A stretch of 45,728 bases of DNA from Thermogemmatispora sp. (GCF_019683635.1 NZ_JADGIA010000015.1:1-45728), one strand, 5' to 3'; positions 15,716-25,128 are shown, counted from the stretch's first letter. The notes: a model not told the origin generated them from the letters alone. Made by a program: numbers and translations.

Positions 15716-16142
15716 CTTTTCTCCTCTCTTTCTACCTGCAAAACCTCACAGCCTGCAACCTGGTCGGTGCAGCATTGAGCCATAGCCGGCGCGGGGCCTC
15801 TGCTCTCTGCAGACAGTCGCCCTCTGCGCGCCCGCCGCGGTCTTCCTCTCTGGGCCACTGCCCCTGACGAATCACAGACAGCTCACCTGCTACAGTCACG
15901 TCCCCACGCAGCGTTTCTCTCACCCTGCCCAAGCCTCTCATTTCTTGTATAGCAGAAAAGATATGAATTGTATGATATGCATATTGTAATGCACTGCTTG
16001 AAGAATTGCAAGCCTGGGGCGACAGTTTCCCCGAACTCACCTTGTCAGAGAGCAGCGGCTGCGGTAGTGTATTATCAATGGGGCTGGCCATGAGAAGCAA
16101 GCGGTGCCAGCCTCAGCTGACCACACCAAGGAGAGACCGACC
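15716..16142. promoter_or_regulatory. Divergent intergenic region with AT-rich palindrome
   Basis: The gap separates the hydrolase (minus) from the ABC exporter (plus). A 10-bp perfect palindrome, ATATGCATAT (15975-15984), lies in an AT-rich patch at 15950-15990 that stands out from the GC-rich flanks. It could be an operator for either side. I could not fix a -35/-10 pair with normal spacing. Confidence 0.35.
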
Positions 16143-17129
16143 ATGATGTCTGCTCATGCGCAGACGACGGGACAGATGGCCGATCTTGCAGCCTCACCCG
16201 AGGGAGCAGAGGCGGCCATCGTCGTAGATAGATTCTGCAAAAGCTATAACGGACGACGTGTCGTTGACGAACTAAGTTTCAGCGTGCGACGGGGAGAAGT
16301 CTTTGCTCTCCTGGGGCCTAATGGGGCCGGCAAAACCACCACCGTTGAGACTCTAGAGGGCTACCGTCGCCCTGATGGGGGGAATGTACGCGTCCTTGGG
16401 CTGGACCCGATCCGGGATGCTACACGTCTCAAGCCGCTCATTGGCGTCATGCTCCAGCAGGATGGCCTTTATCCCATGCTACGCCCGCGGGAAGTGTTGC
16501 GCCTCTTTGCCGGCTACTATCGGCAGCCCCAGCCCATTGATCAGCTCCTGGAACGTGTCGGTATCGACCCTGGCACCAAAACCATCTGTCGCCGGCTTTC
16601 TGGCGGTCAGAAGCGTCGCCTGGCCCTCGCTCTGGCCCTCGTCGGCAATCCCCAGCTGCTCTTTCTCGACGAGCCTACCGCAGGCATGGACCCCCAGGCT
16701 CGCCTGGCTACCTGGGAGATCATTCGCGATCTCAAGGCTCAGGGAGTTACTATCTTGTTGACTACCCACCTGATGGACGAAGCTGAGCGTTTGGCCGACC
16801 GCGTAGCCATCATCGATCATGGCCGGCTCATAGCTCTGGACACCCCCGATCGGCTGACTGGCGTTGACAGCGCTACTATGGTACGCTTTGTCGCCCCTGC
16901 CGGCCTCGATTGCCGTGCTCTAGCGGCCTTACCTGGTGTCCAACGCGCCGAGGAAGTGCGTCCCGGCAGCTACCTGCTCGAAACGGCGCCCCAAAGCATG
17001 CCCGCGGTCCTGGCTGATCTCACAGCCTGGTTGCGCGATCGGGGCATCACCCTGACTGAATTGCGTGTCGGTCATGGCTCGCTCGAAGAGCTATTCCTCC
17101 GTCTGACCGGCTCCGAGATGCGTGAATGA
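16143..17129 (+). CDS. ABC-2 exporter ATP-binding protein (DrrA-like)
   Basis: 329 residues. Walker A GPNGAGKT (58-65), signature LSGGQ (152-156), Walker B LLFLDE (172-177), D-loop and H-loop His209 (LLTTHLMDEAERLADR) are all present, so it should hydrolyse ATP. The C-terminal region of about 90 residues after the H-loop is the usual length for DrrA-type drug/antibiotic exporters. AAGGAG lies 9 nt before the ATG at 16143. The partner permease follows 43 bp later, forming a two-gene exporter for a hydrophobic substrate or antibiotic. Confidence 0.9.
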   Translation: MMSAHAQTTGQMADLAASPEGAEAAIVVDRFCKSYNGRRVVDELSFSVRRGEVFALLGPNGAGKTTTVETLEGYRRPDGGNVRVLGLDPIRDATRLKPLIGVMLQQDGLYPMLRPREVLRLFAGYYRQPQPIDQLLERVGIDPGTKTICRRLSGGQKRRLALALALVGNPQLLFLDEPTAGMDPQARLATWEIIRDLKAQGVTILLTTHLMDEAERLADRVAIIDHGRLIALDTPDRLTGVDSATMVRFVAPAGLDCRALAALPGVQRAEEVRPGSYLLETAPQSMPAVLADLTAWLRDRGITLTELRVGHGSLEELFLRLTGSEMRE

Positions 17130-17172
17130 GGGGAAAGGCAGGTCCTCAAGCGCTCTTTGTGGAGGTGAAACT

Positions 17173-17967
17173 ATGACAACCCTTGCTAATACGGGCCAGA
17201 GTGGGCAGGTGCAGCCACAGCCGGCGCAAGCAGCTCCATTCCTCCGTCAGGTTGGGGCTCAGTTCAAAGCTGAGCTTCTGTTGACCTCGCGCCGCGGTGA
17301 AAACATTCTCGTCACTCTCATTCTCCCGGTGATTCTCCTGGTCTTTTTCGCCTCGCTCAAGATCATTCCTGTGAGCACAGGCTCGGTCATCAACTTTCTT
17401 TTGCCCGGCATCCTGGCTTTAGCCATCATGGCCTCGGGCATGGTCCACCTGGGCATCTCGACCGCCTATGAGCGGTACTACGGTGTGCTCAAACGCTTAG
17501 GGGCGACGCCTCTTCCGCGGAGCGGTCTCATTGCCGCGAAAATTGCCGCTGTGCTGCTGCTAGAGGTGCTACAAGTAGTCCTGCTAGTGGGCATTGCCTT
17601 GCTCTTCTATGGCTGGCGCCCCGTTGGTTCGCCCGGCCTGGCCATTCTGGTGCTGGCTCTGGGAACCATTACCTTTGCTGCTTTGGGGCTGGCAATGGCC
17701 GGGAGCTTGCGCGCCGAGACAACCCTGGCAGTGGCCAACGGCCTCTATCTGCTCTTTCTGCTCATTGGGGGCGGTATTCTGCCCCTTGACCACCTACCGG
17801 CTCCCCTGGCGGCTCTGGCTCAGTATCTGCCAGCTGCGGCCTTCACTCAGTCGCTGCAAGCTGCTCTGACTGCCGGCGCTCCTTTCCCCGGCACGGCCCT
17901 GCTGACACTGCTGATCTGGATGATTCTCATCCTGGCGATCGCTATCAGGACTTTCCGTTGGGAGTAG
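17173..17967 (+). CDS. ABC-2 type permease (DrrB-like)
   Basis: 264 residues with about six hydrophobic helices, including LILPVILLVFFASLKII and two near the C-terminus (LLTLLIWMILILAIAI). The segment STAYERYYGVLKRLGATPL is the typical ABC-2 coupling-type motif between helices. GGAGGTGA lies 4 nt before the ATG at 17173; the alternative start at 17122 would overlap the preceding gene with poor codons. It pairs with the ATPase upstream to form an exporter. Substrate unknown. Confidence 0.9.
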   Translation: MTTLANTGQSGQVQPQPAQAAPFLRQVGAQFKAELLLTSRRGENILVTLILPVILLVFFASLKIIPVSTGSVINFLLPGILALAIMASGMVHLGISTAYERYYGVLKRLGATPLPRSGLIAAKIAAVLLLEVLQVVLLVGIALLFYGWRPVGSPGLAILVLALGTITFAALGLAMAGSLRAETTLAVANGLYLLFLLIGGGILPLDHLPAPLAALAQYLPAAAFTQSLQAALTAGAPFPGTALLTLLIWMILILAIAIRTFRWE

Positions 17968-18231
17968 CGCTATCTGTGGGAATAAATGAAATCATCTCAT
18001 TGTTTTTGTGAGGTGGAAGCCCCAAAAAGAGGGCATGAGCAGGAGCTTCTCAACAGAGAGGTCAAACGGAGCAGCAAAACGGCTGGTGGTCGTCTCTTAG
18101 CGAGACGATCCTGGCGAGCCGGAGAAGGAGAAAGGAAAGAGGGAGCCAGCCGTGAAGAGCGGCGGAGGCTCACAAGACCCGAAGCGCAAGGAACATAAGC
18201 CTGGCAATCGTGCGAAAGGAGGTGGGCGGCT

Positions 18232-18678
18232 ATGGTCGACATCATCCGCTACGATCCTTTCCGCGAGGTAATCAGCCTGCGGGATGCTATCAATCGGCTC
18301 TTTGAGGAGAGCTTTGTGGCGCCTGGCTGGCGCTGGGATGAGGCTTCGGCGACCATCCCCATCAATGTGCGCGAGAATGAGCACGGCTATCAGGTTCAGG
18401 CGCAGATCCCCGGCGTGAAGCCTGAGCAGCTGGAGGTGAATGTCACCGGCAACACGCTGACGCTCAAGGCGGAGGTGCCGCGCGAGGAGGTGGAGGAGCA
18501 GCGTGGTCAGTGGCATGTGCGGGAGATTCGCAGCGGTAGCTTCGCGCGGACGATTACCTTCCCGAAGGACATTGATAGCGGGAAGATCGAGGCCAGGTAC
18601 GAGAACGGCGTGTTGACTGTGAACGTTCCCTTCGGCGAGGCGAGCAAGCCGAAGAAGATCCGTGTCAAGGCCGCCTGA
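18232..18678 (+). CDS. Hsp20/alpha-crystallin small heat-shock protein
   Basis: 148 residues, typical length. The N-terminal arm has YDPFREVISLRDAINRLFEE, the usual start. The alpha-crystallin domain (about 40-130) ends with the conserved I-E-A-R-Y-E-N-G-V-L-T-V-N-V-P block, followed by the short basic tail (KPKKIRVKAA) that closes oligomers. It holds unfolding proteins in ATP-independent fashion. AAAGGAGGT lies close to the ATG, and a strong terminator follows. No CIRCE-like element is visible upstream. Confidence 0.93.
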   Translation: MVDIIRYDPFREVISLRDAINRLFEESFVAPGWRWDEASATIPINVRENEHGYQVQAQIPGVKPEQLEVNVTGNTLTLKAEVPREEVEEQRGQWHVREIRSGSFARTITFPKDIDSGKIEARYENGVLTVNVPFGEASKPKKIRVKAA

Positions 18679-18744
18679 ACTTGAACGCTGGCTTGTAGCG
18701 CACAGACAGACTGAGATCACGGAGACGTGGCCAGTCAAAGCCAC

Positions 18745-18782
18745 AACCCTCACCGTTTTCTGACGACGGTGAGGGTTTTTTA
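18745..18782 (+). terminator. Rho-independent terminator after hsp20
   Basis: A 12-bp perfect stem, AACCCTCACCGT (18745-18756) with ACGGTGAGGGTT (18766-18777), a 9-nt loop, then a T run. It ends the hsp20 transcript. Confidence 0.92.
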
Positions 18783-18948
18783 TTTCAGCTCTGGATCTGG
18801 CAGGACGCCGAGAGGTCGCATATAGCTGGTGCCCGCTTATCATGTCCTCCCCAAAAAAAGACCTGCACAGCCTTGACTCCTGATTTGAGACTGTGCAGGC
18901 TTCTAGCTAGGCGATTGGGAGATACCGACAAAAGGATATCGCTACCGG

Positions 18949-19020
18949 TGTCCCCGACAGGAATCGAACCTGCGCGCCCGGTTCCGGAGACCGGTGCTCT
19001 ATCCACTGAGCTACGGGGAC
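18949..19020 (-). tRNA. tRNA-Arg(CCG)
   Basis: On the minus strand a complete cloverleaf of 72 nt: acceptor GTCCCCG with CGGGGAC, D-arm GCTC/GAGC, anticodon arm CCGGT-CTCCGGA-ACCGG with anticodon CCG (Arg, codon CGG), variable GCGC, T-arm with TTCGATT, discriminator A. The CCA end is not encoded (the next bases are CCG). Confidence 0.95.
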
Positions 19021-19309
19021 CTGCTCCATCCACGATTATACCATATCTGTCAACGTAGGTCACCATTTTCACAAGGATACCTACCGCAGGGATACGCTAC
19101 CGTCAGGCTCTGGCGCTGCTCCTTCTCTTGTGGCCTCCCCTCTCACTGGCTGTTCCCGATCAGGCGCTCGCCTTTCCCGCATGGAGCCGCTTCACCCGGC
19201 TTCCCTGATCAATTCCCTCCCTTGACCAGCCTCTCCCTTCTTTTACTGCTTGCTTCTTAACTGATTATTTAATCTGTCCGCTTCATGATTAGATTGCCGC
19301 ATTTAACTA

Positions 19310-19339
19310 TTGACAGATCGATAAACGCCGTGTTATCAT
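19310..19339 (+). promoter_or_regulatory. Candidate promoter of comEA-comEC
   Basis: TTGACA (19310-19315) and TATCAT (19334-19339), 18-bp spacing. The expected start near 19346 leaves a 41-nt leader before the comEA ATG. The rest of the 19021-19386 gap shows no gene. Confidence 0.6.
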
Positions 19340-19386
19340 GCCTCCATATTTTCAGGGAACAGGGAATACGTAGAAAGGGTTGGTCT

Positions 19387-20238
19387 ATGGAAAATAGCCA
19401 CAAACCTCTATCCTCCTCACCTACTCTACCCGTTGGCCTTGAAGGCCATTCGCGATTCTCTGAAGTTATAACCCCCGCTGCGGAGAGCTACGGACGCCGC
19501 GAAGAAGAGCTAGCGCTGGCTGAGACACTGAAGCTGCCTGTCCCGGCTGCTCCCCCAAAGGTCAGGCAGCGAGTGCTCCGGGCGGTGGCGCTGGTGCTCT
19601 CTGTGGTGCTGGCGGTGACACTCTATCTGCTCTGGCAGGAAGCGGCGCCTGCTGAGGCACCTCTGGTATCAGCTCCATCTGGCGGCACAGCGGCTGCGCT
19701 GACACCAGCTTCAGCAGAGGGTCGGGTGCCCGTGGTGACCGCCACAGCGACGGTTGCTCCTGCCACGACACTGACGCCCACTGCCAGTATTGAGGTTTAT
19801 ATTGTCGGAGCTGTTCGCCATCCTGGGGTCTATACGCTGCCCGCAGGGGCCCGCGTCTATCAGTTACTGCAGGCCGCAGGTGGTCCCCTGCCCGAGGCCA
19901 ATCTGGTAGCTCTCAATCTGGCTGCTGTACTCCACGACGGCGAGGAAATTTATGTAACACGAGTTGGTGAGGTCTCTCCACCCATTGCTGTCAATGGATC
20001 AGCACAGGAAGGTGCCAGCTCTGCCTCCAGCAGTCCTGCTGCCCCTTCCTCAGCTCTGGTGAATATCAACACTGCCGGCGTCGATGAGCTACGTCAGCAA
20101 TTGCATGTCAGTACGACAACTGCTGAGAATATTGTGAATTATCGCCTCCAGCATGGTGCCTATACGTCAGTCGACCAACTTCTCCAGGTCGTGAGCCGCT
20201 CGATTTACGACCGAATTAAGAATCTGGTAACGGTCTAA
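19387..20238 (+). CDS. comEA: ComEA-like DNA-uptake protein with SLBB domain
   Basis: 283 residues. One membrane helix (about residues 64-83) is preceded by a cytosolic tail of about 60 residues. An SLBB domain (about 136-193, IEVYIVGAVRHPGVYTLPAG) lies outside, followed by a Ser/Ala linker and a tandem helix-hairpin-helix domain (about 225-283, LVNINTAGVDELRQQL, then ENIVNYRLQHGAYTSVDQLL). ComEA receives dsDNA at the surface. The hairpin glycines are changed: L-H-V-S-T replaces LPGIG, and V-S-R-S replaces V-x-G-I-G. AGAAAGGG lies before the ATG at 19387. The downstream comEC gene starts 34 bp after the stop, so this is an operon. Confidence 0.85.
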   Translation: MENSHKPLSSSPTLPVGLEGHSRFSEVITPAAESYGRREEELALAETLKLPVPAAPPKVRQRVLRAVALVLSVVLAVTLYLLWQEAAPAEAPLVSAPSGGTAAALTPASAEGRVPVVTATATVAPATTLTPTASIEVYIVGAVRHPGVYTLPAGARVYQLLQAAGGPLPEANLVALNLAAVLHDGEEIYVTRVGEVSPPIAVNGSAQEGASSASSSPAAPSSALVNINTAGVDELRQQLHVSTTTAENIVNYRLQHGAYTSVDQLLQVVSRSIYDRIKNLVTV

Positions 20239-20272
20239 GGGATGTAGAGCTGTAGGGAAAGAGGGGATTGTC

Positions 20273-22849
20273 ATGTCGTTGCTGCTCCTGAGAGAAGCTC
20301 TGCTACGGTTGCGGAGGCTACCGCTAATGGTCGCCTCCTCGGGCTGGCTGGCAGGAATAATGCTTGCCTATTGGCTGCAGCTTCCCGCGCGCTGGCTCCC
20401 GCTGCCACTCCTGGCAACGGTACTGGCAACCGTTGTTAGCTGGCGCCGCTGGGAGATGACGGGGGGGCTTTTGCTCTTCCTGTCAGCCTTACTCGTTGGT
20501 GCCTGGCACATGGCGCTGGCCGATCCTCGTCATGATCCACAGTCTGTGGTCAGTTTGCTGCGTTCCGCTGCGGGGACCAGCGAGATGGTTGTCCGCGGCG
20601 AGGTGAGTGCACCTCCTGCCCTGGAGGGCCATGCCCGTCGCCTCACGGTAAGTGTAGCCGAGGTGAGTAGCGATGGCGGCTTGCACTGGCAGCCACGGCA
20701 TGGCGAGATCGCTGTTTTCACTTCTGGCACCTTGCTCGATGATCCCTATGGTCCAGCTTACGGCGATGAGGTCCTGCTGCGCGGGCACCTCGTGCCACCA
20801 GCAAACGATGACGCTCCAGATCTGCAGGCGTTGATGGCGTTCCCTCGCCTCTCGGTCAGGCAGCACGGAGGGAATCCTTTGCTGGCTTTGCTCTATACGC
20901 TCCGCTTCCGGCTGGCGGCTTTGATTGCAAGAGCTTTGCCTCAGCCCGAGGCAGCGCTGCTGGTGGCGATCCTGCTCGGCTTACGGACGCCTGCTCTGCA
21001 GCCACTGACACCCCTGTTCAATGTGACGGGCACTGCTCATTTGATTGTTCCCAGTGGCTTTAAGGTGACGCTACTCGCCGGCCTGATGGCACTACCGTTG
21101 CAGCCCCTGGCTCGCCAGAAGCCTGACGATTGGCGCCTCCTGCCAGCTCAACGTCGGCGCTCTCAGCGCTGGCTGTGGCTGCTCTGTCTGCTCCAGCTGC
21201 TGGCAATTGCTGCCTATACAGTACTCAGTGGCGCAGGGCCAGCGGCCTTGCGAGCTGGTTTCATGGGGGCGCTCCTGGTTCTTGCCCCCCGTCTGGGGCG
21301 CTACTACCATGTATATAGCGCTCTGGCGGCGACAGCTCTGGTAATGAGCCTTGTCGATCCGTTTATCCTGTGGGATAGCGGTTTCCAGCTCTCGTTTCTG
21401 GGAACATTGGGGATTGTACTCCTTGCTCCCCTCTTTACCCGACCTCTGCTGCGGCTGGAGCGTTTCCCGGCTGGTTCGCTGCTGGTAGAGGCTCTGGCGG
21501 TCACTCTGGCTGCTCAGATAGCAACCTTGCCGGTCTTCGCTCTGACCTTTGCTCAGCTTTCGTTTGTGGCGCCGTTGGCTAATGTGTTGACGGTCCCTTT
21601 GCTGGAGCTGTTGCTCTTGCTGGGAGTAGCGATCTGTCTGCTAGGGGCTGTGAGCTTTCCGCTGGCCGTGGCTGTGGGCTGGCTGGCCTGGTTCCCTCTG
21701 CATTATGTAATCGGCGCTGTGGCTCTCTGCGCTCGACTTCCGTTGGCCTGGTTGAGTACGACTGGCTGGCCGCTCTCGGTTCCGCTGGCCTGGGGCTACT
21801 ATGCGATTTTGGCTGGAGCGTTGGGGGTGGGCTGGCGTTCCTGCCCGTCTTTGTTCGTCTCATCACCTGAGAATGGCCTCAAGCAGGCTGGAACAAATCG
21901 ATCAAAGCCAGCGAAAGGGCATAGCCGCCATCGGGGCTTGCTGCTTGGAGGACAGGTAGCCCTGGCGCTCTTGCTCCTGCTGGCGACGGGCCTGCGAGCG
22001 CTGCTAAGCCGGGACAGCACTGGACTGCTGGTGACGGTCTTCTCGTTAGCGTCCCCTGCGGGAAGCACTGGGCCAGCGATACTGGTCCAGATGGCTCACG
22101 GGGGCCTGCTCTTGATCGACGGCGGCCCTGATGCGACGACCCTCGCTCAGGTACTGGATCGCCGCCTGCCCTTGTGGCAACGCCACATTGACTGGCTGGT
22201 GCTGTCCACTCCTTTGCTCTCTCACTTAACAGGCCTCCAGGATGCGGCATCGCGCTTTGAGATCGGTCAAGCCCTCGACGGGGGGGTGCTACACCCAGGG
22301 GCGGCCTACGCACTCTGGCGTCGTACCCTCCGGGAAGATGGCATCCCCTACCAGACGCTCCGTCAGGGCCAGGTGCTCTCTCCTGGGCCGAATCTGCGTC
22401 TGGAGGTGCTCTGGCCTCCATCTCCCCTCCACCGTGGAGGCGATGAGGCGCGCAATAACGCTCTGGTCCTGCGCCTGGTTGCTCCGGGTTTGCGCCTCTT
22501 GCTCCTGGGTGAGGCAGCGCAGAGCGCCTATGCGCTCAGTGGCTTGCTAACCGCTCTCAGATCATCCTCTACAGGTCAGGACAATGTGGTGCTGGCCGCG
22601 CTGACTGCCGGCCAGCGGCCACCCCCCGCTTTCTCTCGCCTGCTGGAGCAGGTGCATCCATCCCTACTGGTGGTGAACGTGACGGCTCATCGCTCGCCAG
22701 CAGCGATGCAAAAGCCCGTTGTGGTTGGGGCTGGCGAGTGGCCCTTTGTTCCTCCAGGCTTGAGCCATACGTTTTTGCTAAGAGCGCCGGCTGCCTTCAC
22801 AGTGCAGACCAGTTCGACTGGCTGGTCTTTTGGCCTGGCTGCCCCATGA
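20273..22849 (+). CDS. comEC: ComEC/Rec2 DNA-uptake channel with degenerate nuclease-like domain
   Basis: 858 residues, a normal length. The N-terminal region has short membrane helices and an OB-like domain (about residues 85-190). The competence domain (about 215-500) includes LLVAILLGLRTPALQPL, TGTAHLIVPSGFKVTLLAGL and GFMGALLVLAPRLGR. The C-terminal 280 residues (from 575) are a metallo-beta-lactamase-like domain with the IDGG segment. The H-x-H-x-D-H metal motif is degenerate: L-S-T-P-L-L-S-H651-L-T-G keeps only one His, and the D-V-G-Q-G-D strand is also missing. Channel function for ssDNA entry is likely retained, nuclease activity not. Confidence 0.92.
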   Translation: MSLLLLREALLRLRRLPLMVASSGWLAGIMLAYWLQLPARWLPLPLLATVLATVVSWRRWEMTGGLLLFLSALLVGAWHMALADPRHDPQSVVSLLRSAAGTSEMVVRGEVSAPPALEGHARRLTVSVAEVSSDGGLHWQPRHGEIAVFTSGTLLDDPYGPAYGDEVLLRGHLVPPANDDAPDLQALMAFPRLSVRQHGGNPLLALLYTLRFRLAALIARALPQPEAALLVAILLGLRTPALQPLTPLFNVTGTAHLIVPSGFKVTLLAGLMALPLQPLARQKPDDWRLLPAQRRRSQRWLWLLCLLQLLAIAAYTVLSGAGPAALRAGFMGALLVLAPRLGRYYHVYSALAATALVMSLVDPFILWDSGFQLSFLGTLGIVLLAPLFTRPLLRLERFPAGSLLVEALAVTLAAQIATLPVFALTFAQLSFVAPLANVLTVPLLELLLLLGVAICLLGAVSFPLAVAVGWLAWFPLHYVIGAVALCARLPLAWLSTTGWPLSVPLAWGYYAILAGALGVGWRSCPSLFVSSPENGLKQAGTNRSKPAKGHSRHRGLLLGGQVALALLLLLATGLRALLSRDSTGLLVTVFSLASPAGSTGPAILVQMAHGGLLLIDGGPDATTLAQVLDRRLPLWQRHIDWLVLSTPLLSHLTGLQDAASRFEIGQALDGGVLHPGAAYALWRRTLREDGIPYQTLRQGQVLSPGPNLRLEVLWPPSPLHRGGDEARNNALVLRLVAPGLRLLLLGEAAQSAYALSGLLTALRSSSTGQDNVVLAALTAGQRPPPAFSRLLEQVHPSLLVVNVTAHRSPAAMQKPVVVGAGEWPFVPPGLSHTFLLRAPAAFTVQTSSTGWSFGLAAP

Positions 22850-23243
22850 TTGCCTTGCTCGGTAGGTCGCGGCTCATTCGGCAAGAAGAGATGCTCTGAA
22901 AGCTACCGTCTCTCGGGCATTGTATGAGAAAAATAGATGAGATGAGAAAGGCTCGAACTCTCCGAAGAAGGCTGCTTGGAAACTGCCTCGGTGGAAAGCA
23001 AGGATGGCGCTATGTTTGCTACAACTGCCGGGCTGAGCTTCTTGCTGCCACAGAACTACTGAGATAAAACAAAGGCTTGGATCTCATCAGGCTAATCGGT
23101 TCTGTTCATCCATCTGCTGCTGATATGGGGGGACGGGACAGGCAATAAGCAACAAGACTATTGCTATCGGGGTTGTCCATGCTATCATAGGGGGAGTCAT
23201 TGGCAATTAGTCAGGATAGCAAAGGAAGGAGCATCTCCGTCTT
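22850..23243 (+). promoter_or_regulatory. Intergenic region with candidate promoter of the 23244 gene
   Basis: About 390 bp with no gene seen. TTGCTA (23161-23166) and TATCAT (23183-23188) are 16 bp apart and face the zinc-ribbon gene. AAGGAAGGAG precedes its ATG. Confidence 0.4.
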
Positions 23244-23831
23244 ATGAGCCGCTGTGAACGCTGTGGCTATGATAGCTCTCACCATGTGGCGATCTGTCCC
23301 GTCTGCGGCTCGCTGACCACGGCCTCCGGCGACTATACCCCGGCGGGAGGCCCTGAGACGCCAGGGAGCACAGGCGAGCCATTTTCGTACTATAGCACCA
23401 GCGGCTGGCCAGGTTCTAGCCCTGGTTCCCGTGCTGATCCCTGGCCTCAACAGGCTTCCTTGTCGCCTACTCCCTATTCTCCACCTCAGCAGGTCAATGT
23501 GATGGTCGTGCAACCGCAAAAGGAGGTGGCACCTCTCATTGTCGAGCTTTTGTTATCTCTTCTTTTGAATATCTACGGCATTGGCTGGCTAATGGTCGGT
23601 GAGACCCTCCCTGGGGTGCTGCTCCTGGTCGGCAGCATTGTGGTTCTCTGGCCACTCCTACTGGTCTCCTTGATCTTCTGGCCGGTATGCTGCGGTTTCA
23701 AGCTCTTGCTGATTGTGGGACTGGTGATCAATAGCGTGCTGTTGAATAACTATCTGGATCGCCTGGCTGCTCGTCGCTTAATGCCGGTGCCGCCTCCACC
23801 GATGCCGCCTCCACCGCAGCGCCAGTGGTAA
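23244..23831 (+). CDS. Zinc-ribbon membrane protein
   Basis: 195 residues. The first 25 form a zinc ribbon (C-E-R-C-G-Y then C-P-V-C-G), a Cys4 site. A Pro/Ser/Thr/Gly-rich linker (about 30-85) is followed by hydrophobic helices (about 95-170: LIVELLLSLLLNIYGIGWLM, V-L-L-L-V-G-S-I-V-V-L-W-P-L, then FKLLLIVGLVINSVLLNN) and a Pro-rich tail. Such ribbon plus membrane proteins are common in Ktedonobacteria-type genomes and often have no assigned role. No partner gene is adjacent in operon; the gene is monocistronic. Confidence 0.75.
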   Translation: MSRCERCGYDSSHHVAICPVCGSLTTASGDYTPAGGPETPGSTGEPFSYYSTSGWPGSSPGSRADPWPQQASLSPTPYSPPQQVNVMVVQPQKEVAPLIVELLLSLLLNIYGIGWLMVGETLPGVLLLVGSIVVLWPLLLVSLIFWPVCCGFKLLLIVGLVINSVLLNNYLDRLAARRLMPVPPPPMPPPPQRQW

Positions 23832-24025
23832 AACAATTAGATCAGGAAGGAGTATCTCTATCTTCACCTAGAAGACAAAGACGGTAGTGGAGAGAAACAA
23901 CTGCACCATTGCCCTTGACTCGCTACTGAGCAGCTGGCTCGGGGTTGCCCTGCCCTGTAGCTGTAGCCCTCGATCTCTCTGGTAGAGACCGTCCTCGTAG
24001 AACAGTGACGACCTCTGTAGAGCAG

Positions 24026-25045
24026 TCAGACGGGAAAGGCCAGGCGCCGATACTTCTCTCGCGATTCGAGCCAGGCTTCATCAGAGAGACCCAGCCGCTC
24101 GCGCAGTGTCTCAAAAGAGACCCCAGCTCGCAGCTGGCGAACAGCAAAGGTATCGCGCAACAGTTGTAGAGTCACCCGCTTCTTGATGCCGGCTGCTTTG
24201 ACCGCGCGAGCCAAAATATAGTTGAGATTGCGATCGGTGCAGTTAAAGAGTGTCTCGCCTGGCTGATGTTGGTATTTTCCTAAATACTCTCGCACAATGT
24301 CGGTAAACTCGGCTGGCAAGACCAGGCTGCGCTCGCGGTGCTGCTTACCTGTTGAGGGAGGGAAATGGATACTCACTAACGGCTGCTGTGGATTGGAGAG
24401 GTCGATGTGCTCTGGCTTGAGAATCATGATTTCTTCTTTTTTGAGACCCGCATGCAGCGTCAGGTAGATCAGGCAGAGGCAGCGCACATCTTCGGCTGCC
24501 GCTTTGAGCAGCCGCTCAATCTCTTCCTCAAATAGAAGCTCCGGCAGCGGAGGCAGCGGGCGTTCCAGGATGAGGCTTGCCGATGGGTCTTCACGGATCA
24601 CCCCTTCGCCTGCCAGCCAGGAAAAGAAGTTCTTAAGAAAGGTGACACGCCGCGCCATAGTCTTGGGAGCTGGCGTATGATCTTTGTTGCCAAATTTTAA
24701 CTTCATGAGCCAGTCGATGAGGTCCTCTTTGGTGATTCTACCAACCGGTGTCTCTGGCCCCATGAATTCGGTGAACATCTTGAGGTCAGAAAGAAAGCAG
24801 GTAACGGTATAGTTCGATTTTCCCCGCAGCTTCAGCTCCTGCTGATAGGGTAAAGCGCAGGCTGCCAGACTGGACTGCTCTGTCAAAGGCTGAGTACGCA
24901 CCAGCGGGGGAAAGGGGACCTCACGCGGGTCCGCTGGCTGCGTGACGACCTGCGTAGCTCCAGGGAAAAGACCAGCTTGTACCACAACGGACTCTTCTTG
25001 CGCTACGCTCTCCGTTGGCCGCTTCTTCTGACTATCCTCGTGCAT
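24026..25045 (-). CDS. Tyrosine-recombinase/integrase-family protein with degenerate active site
   Basis: 339 residues. Residues about 60-150 resemble a SAM-like core-binding domain (LKLRGKSNYTVTCFLSDLKM). The catalytic-domain fold follows (about 165-339). The usual R-K-H-R-H/W-Y set is mostly lost: GLKKEE has Lys202 where the first Arg lies, LQLLRD has Gln294 for the first His but keeps Arg297, RERLGL has Leu320 in place of the second His, and Tyr332 (S-R-E-K-Y-R-R-L) remains. Strand exchange is unlikely; DNA binding may remain. GGAGAG lies 6 nt before the ATG and a good promoter is upstream. The neighbours are housekeeping-like, with no element ends visible. Confidence 0.8.
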   Translation of the reverse strand: MHEDSQKKRPTESVAQEESVVVQAGLFPGATQVVTQPADPREVPFPPLVRTQPLTEQSSLAACALPYQQELKLRGKSNYTVTCFLSDLKMFTEFMGPETPVGRITKEDLIDWLMKLKFGNKDHTPAPKTMARRVTFLKNFFSWLAGEGVIREDPSASLILERPLPPLPELLFEEEIERLLKAAAEDVRCLCLIYLTLHAGLKKEEIMILKPEHIDLSNPQQPLVSIHFPPSTGKQHRERSLVLPAEFTDIVREYLGKYQHQPGETLFNCTDRNLNYILARAVKAAGIKKRVTLQLLRDTFAVRQLRAGVSFETLRERLGLSDEAWLESREKYRRLAFPV

Positions 25046-25098
25046 GAGCTGCTCTCCAGTGGTAGTTTCATGCTCTGAAGCTGTTCTTTTTGTATTTC

Positions 25099-25128
25099 AT
25101 TATAGCAGGAGAAGCCAGCACTGTTCAA
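25099..25128 (-). promoter_or_regulatory. Promoter of the recombinase-like gene
   Basis: Perfect TATAAT (25099-25104, minus strand) with an extended TGC just before it, and TTGAAC about 18 bp upstream. The 12-mer TCCTGCTATAAT recurs at the LysM operon promoter near 32765. Confidence 0.6.

Noticed and set aside
18949..25045. tRNA-Arg and recombinase-like gene as a tRNA-integrated mobile element
   Set aside because: comEA/comEC lie between them, the recombinase has a degenerate active site, and no direct repeat of the tRNA end was found by eye.
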